Assembly: GCF_000733925.1 (NCBI RefSeq)
Contig: NZ_JPOO01000001.1
Coordinates: 682,001-746,000 of the forward strand
Direction of reading: 5' to 3'
Length of the DNA: 64,000 nt
Origin: Arenibacter algicola
Lineage (GTDB): Bacteria > Bacteroidota > Bacteroidia > Flavobacteriales > Flavobacteriaceae
Shown here piece after piece: positions 61,570 to 64,000 of the stretch. The notes under the pieces were generated by a model. It was not told the DNA's origin, did not search any database, and saw nothing but the letters and a program-made list of their open reading frames with translations. A program made the translations under genes and the position numbers. Positions within the stretch are counted from its first letter, which is position 1. Every line of letters begins with the position of its first letter.

Positions 61570-63780
61570 ATGGGCATGACCAAATTTTTTTACATATGTT
61601 TATTGCTGGTTCTGGGTTCTGCATCGGGGTATTCCCAAATATCGCAGACCGGATCTAATTTTGAACTACAGGGGGTGGTCAAGGAAAAGGGAAGTAATCA
61701 AGGCCTTTCCGGAGTGGCAGTGTCCACCGACAGTGGAGAGTATACGCTGACGAATGCAAAAGGGGAATTCAAAATAAAGGTTGGCATGGGGCAGGAGCTT
61801 GTCTTTGAGAGTCCCCATACGGAAACCGTACGATATAGGGTAACAAGCAAGGACGATTTGGAAATTTTGGTAGAGACCAATGACAAGAATAATATTGGTG
61901 TAAGTAGGAGTAGTAGTCAAGGTGAAAGATCTACTTCTTTGTATTATAGTTATATCGATTCTGCCAATTATTACAAAAAGAGCAATATTCGGAAAAGCAT
62001 CGATTTTATTACGCAATCACTGGCCCAATTGGGGATTGGGAGTGATAAGGAGCAATTGGCTATAGCGTATTCCACATTGGGCGAGGTATACCAATATCAT
62101 AAGCAGTACGATTTGGCCATCTCCAGCTACAAGGATGCATTGTTAGCCAACCAGACGCTAAAAACATCATTGCTGCTTGGCAAGACCTATGTTTTCAACA
62201 AGGAGTATGGGGAAGCCGAGAAGTTGCTGTCACCTATGGAGAAAATAACCAAAATGGTGCCATTTCAGAGGGTGGAACTGTACGAGACCCTTGGAGATGC
62301 CTATGTTGGCTTAGGAGACGTGGATAAGGCTGTGGCTTTTTATGGAGAGGGGCTTAAAATTGCTGATAAGAATCAAATCGCCCCAAAAACCATAGACCTA
62401 AATTCCAAAATAGCCACTGCTTACGCAAAGGGAAATCGACTTCAGGAAGCAAACGCCTATTTTAATAACTCCTTGGAGCTTTCTTCGGGACAAGCGCCCC
62501 AGCGTGCGGTTCAGGAAAAAGAGAAAGTGGCCGATTTTTACAATAAAAAAAATCAATTTGGACAAGAAATCCAATTGCGAAAAAAGAGTTTGGAGGATTT
62601 AAAAAAGATTCCCAAGAGCGAGGTCGCGGATAGATTATCCATAGAGAACGATTCCATATCGGCCCAAAGAATAAATTATAAAATTGCCAACGCCTATATT
62701 GCCCAGGATAAATATGATGAAGCTATTCCTTATTTGGAAGAAAGTATAAAAGATGCAGATGTTGATGATGATTTGTTGGTCAGGAAAGATGCCACGCGCA
62801 AATTATCCGAAGTTTATAAATATAAGGGCGACTACACCAAAGCTTTGGAGACCTATCAGGAGTATGTAGCTGTTGTAGATACCCTATATGTTAGAAAAGA
62901 GCAGGAAATAGCCAGAGCGGCCCGATTTAATAGGGAGCTTGCTGCCAAGCAAAGTAGAATATCCGGCCTTGAACAGGAGCGGGAGCTTGCCCAAAGTAAA
63001 TACAGCCTGGCGCTCACGGAGCAGCAATTGGTGGAAGAAAGTATAAAACGTCAAAATTGGATCATATATTCCTTGATTTTTGGAATGCTTTTGATGGGGT
63101 TGGCGGCCTACTTCTTTTATAGGAGCAATAAGCAACAAAAATTGGCCAATAATTTGTTGGCCCTAAAATCCCTGAGGTCTCAAATGAATCCCCATTTTAT
63201 ATTCAACGCCTTAAATTCGGTAAATAATTTTATTGCCAAAAGTGACGAAAGAAGCGCAAACAGGTACTTGAGCGACTTTTCTACCCTGATGCGGGCCGTA
63301 TTGGAGAATTCCGATGAGGATTTTATTCCCCTGTCCAAGGAGTTGGAATTGTTGGAGCTGTATACCAAGTTGGAGCATTCGCGCTTTTCGGATAAATTCG
63401 ATTATAGGATTACAGTGGATGAGGATATTGATATTGATGCCTTTCAAATACCGCCCATGTTGTTGCAACCTTATATAGAAAATGCCATCTGGCACGGCTT
63501 GCGCTATAGGGAGGACAAGGGGTTTCTGCAAATTGGGATTAAACAGAAAGATAAGCTTGCCTTGGAGATTTCTATAACCGATAACGGCATAGGTAGAAAG
63601 AATTCGGCGGCCTTGAAGACTCAAAATCAGAAAAAACAAAAATCCAAGGGTATGGGCAACATCAAAAAGAGAATAGAAATATTGAACGATATGTATAGGG
63701 ATAGGGTAGATGTCTTTATTTCCGACCTGGAAACAAATGGCACTGGCACCAAGGTGCTATTTACCATTAAGAAGGACTGA
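61570..63780 (+). CDS. LytS-type sensor histidine kinase with carboxypeptidase-regulatory-like and TPR domains
   Basis: A 736-residue membrane histidine kinase. The signal peptide (about 1-24) is followed by a carboxypeptidase D regulatory-like beta domain (about 29-105, with LQGVVKEKGSNQGLSGVAV), a long TPR region (about 130-450) with helical pairs such as AIAYSTLGEVYQYHKQYDLA, a coiled coil, one membrane helix (about 497-517) and the HisKA_7TM/LytS-type kinase module. The phospho-acceptor His542 is in NPHFIFNALNSV; the N-box is in PYIENAIWHGL and a G-box in GIGRKNS. ATG at 61576 is an alternative start. The response regulator gene follows 70 bases later. Confidence 0.93.
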   Translation: MGMTKFFYICLLLVLGSASGYSQISQTGSNFELQGVVKEKGSNQGLSGVAVSTDSGEYTLTNAKGEFKIKVGMGQELVFESPHTETVRYRVTSKDDLEILVETNDKNNIGVSRSSSQGERSTSLYYSYIDSANYYKKSNIRKSIDFITQSLAQLGIGSDKEQLAIAYSTLGEVYQYHKQYDLAISSYKDALLANQTLKTSLLLGKTYVFNKEYGEAEKLLSPMEKITKMVPFQRVELYETLGDAYVGLGDVDKAVAFYGEGLKIADKNQIAPKTIDLNSKIATAYAKGNRLQEANAYFNNSLELSSGQAPQRAVQEKEKVADFYNKKNQFGQEIQLRKKSLEDLKKIPKSEVADRLSIENDSISAQRINYKIANAYIAQDKYDEAIPYLEESIKDADVDDDLLVRKDATRKLSEVYKYKGDYTKALETYQEYVAVVDTLYVRKEQEIARAARFNRELAAKQSRISGLEQERELAQSKYSLALTEQQLVEESIKRQNWIIYSLIFGMLLMGLAAYFFYRSNKQQKLANNLLALKSLRSQMNPHFIFNALNSVNNFIAKSDERSANRYLSDFSTLMRAVLENSDEDFIPLSKELELLELYTKLEHSRFSDKFDYRITVDEDIDIDAFQIPPMLLQPYIENAIWHGLRYREDKGFLQIGIKQKDKLALEISITDNGIGRKNSAALKTQNQKKQKSKGMGNIKKRIEILNDMYRDRVDVFISDLETNGTGTKVLFTIKKD

Positions 63781-63850
63781 TGAAAATTAAGAAGTTAAGG
63801 TTGATAGGTCAGAGAGGCCTTACGGGAAGCAATAAACACAAAATTTGAGA

Positions 63851-64000
63851 ATGAAGTTAAATGCCCTAATTGTAGAAGATGAAGCAAATAGCAGGGAAAT
63901 TCTACGTAATTATTTGGCCAAATATTGTCCTGCCGTTAATTTGGTAGGGGAAGCGGCAACCATTAAGGAAGGGCTTGCCCTGATCAATAACAACGACCTT
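63851..64000 (+). CDS. LytTR-type response regulator (partial, cut by right window edge)
   Basis: Fifty codons from the ATG at 63851 give a receiver-domain N-terminus, with the acidic patch VEDEANSREILRNYLAKY near 8-25; the phospho-acceptor Asp lies beyond the edge or near it. The pairing with a LytS-type kinase just upstream indicates a two-component system, and such kinases normally pair with LytTR DNA-binding regulators. The DNA-binding domain is not in the window, so that part is inference. Confidence 0.85.
   Translation, partial: MKLNALIVEDEANSREILRNYLAKYCPAVNLVGEAATIKEGLALINNNDL

Overview
The window is a chromosomal segment from a member of the Bacteroidetes, almost certainly the family Flavobacteriaceae (class Flavobacteriia). 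The evidence is the alternative complex III operon fused to cytochrome aa3 genes, the gliding/type IX secretion genes sprA and porP/sprF-like, a DUF2723 membrane glycosyltransferase-like protein, the N-terminal domain style of IF-2, and many promoters of the Bacteroidetes type (TTG, a spacer of 17-20, then TAnnTTTG). Genus cannot be decided from the sequence alone. The segment is mostly core genome. I see no phage, transposase, CRISPR array or obvious genomic island.

Layout: 1-3311 (minus) is a DUF2723 protein running off the left edge. A tRNA-Gln(TTG) follows, then rimP-nusA-infB (transcription/translation), preceded by a promoter and a terminator-like leader hairpin. A convergent SPOR protein separates this from the respiratory operon at 9208-20862: actA, actB, actC, actD, actE, actF, then cytochrome c oxidase subunits II and I, which together form a quinol-to-oxygen electron path. 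Next are a DUF2807 protein, an acyl-CoA dehydrogenase/oxidase (minus), ruvB, a cytochrome P450, queG, a striking array of partial queG copies (27626-28409), maeB, ruvA, the giant sprA, gcvH, a VanZ-like protein and a TonB-type energy transducer. From 40923 to 46251 lies a second terminal-oxidase cluster: heme O synthase, two subunit III-type proteins, subunit IV, a cysteine-free thioredoxin-like protein, SCO, DUF420 and a small Cys-containing membrane protein. These supply the remaining subunits and assembly factors for the oxidase encoded at 17936-20862.

46340-55917 encodes a MacAB/TolC-like tripartite efflux system in which a permease-permease-adaptor set is present twice but there is only one ATPase and one outer-membrane protein. 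The last part holds tsaB, mscS (minus), a dodecin (minus), an Nfu-type Fe-S protein with a doubled N-terminal domain (minus), a PorP/SprF-like protein, a von Willebrand A protein (minus), and a LytS-type histidine kinase with its LytTR-type response regulator running off the right edge.

The most unusual structure is downstream of queG. Its last 115 bp recur four more times as two tandem 392-bp composite units. Every partial copy begins at the same A6 tract, is preceded by the same C/G-rich hairpin motif and ends at the queG stop codon. One copy differs from queG almost only at synonymous positions, which implies that it was once part of a working, divergent queG.
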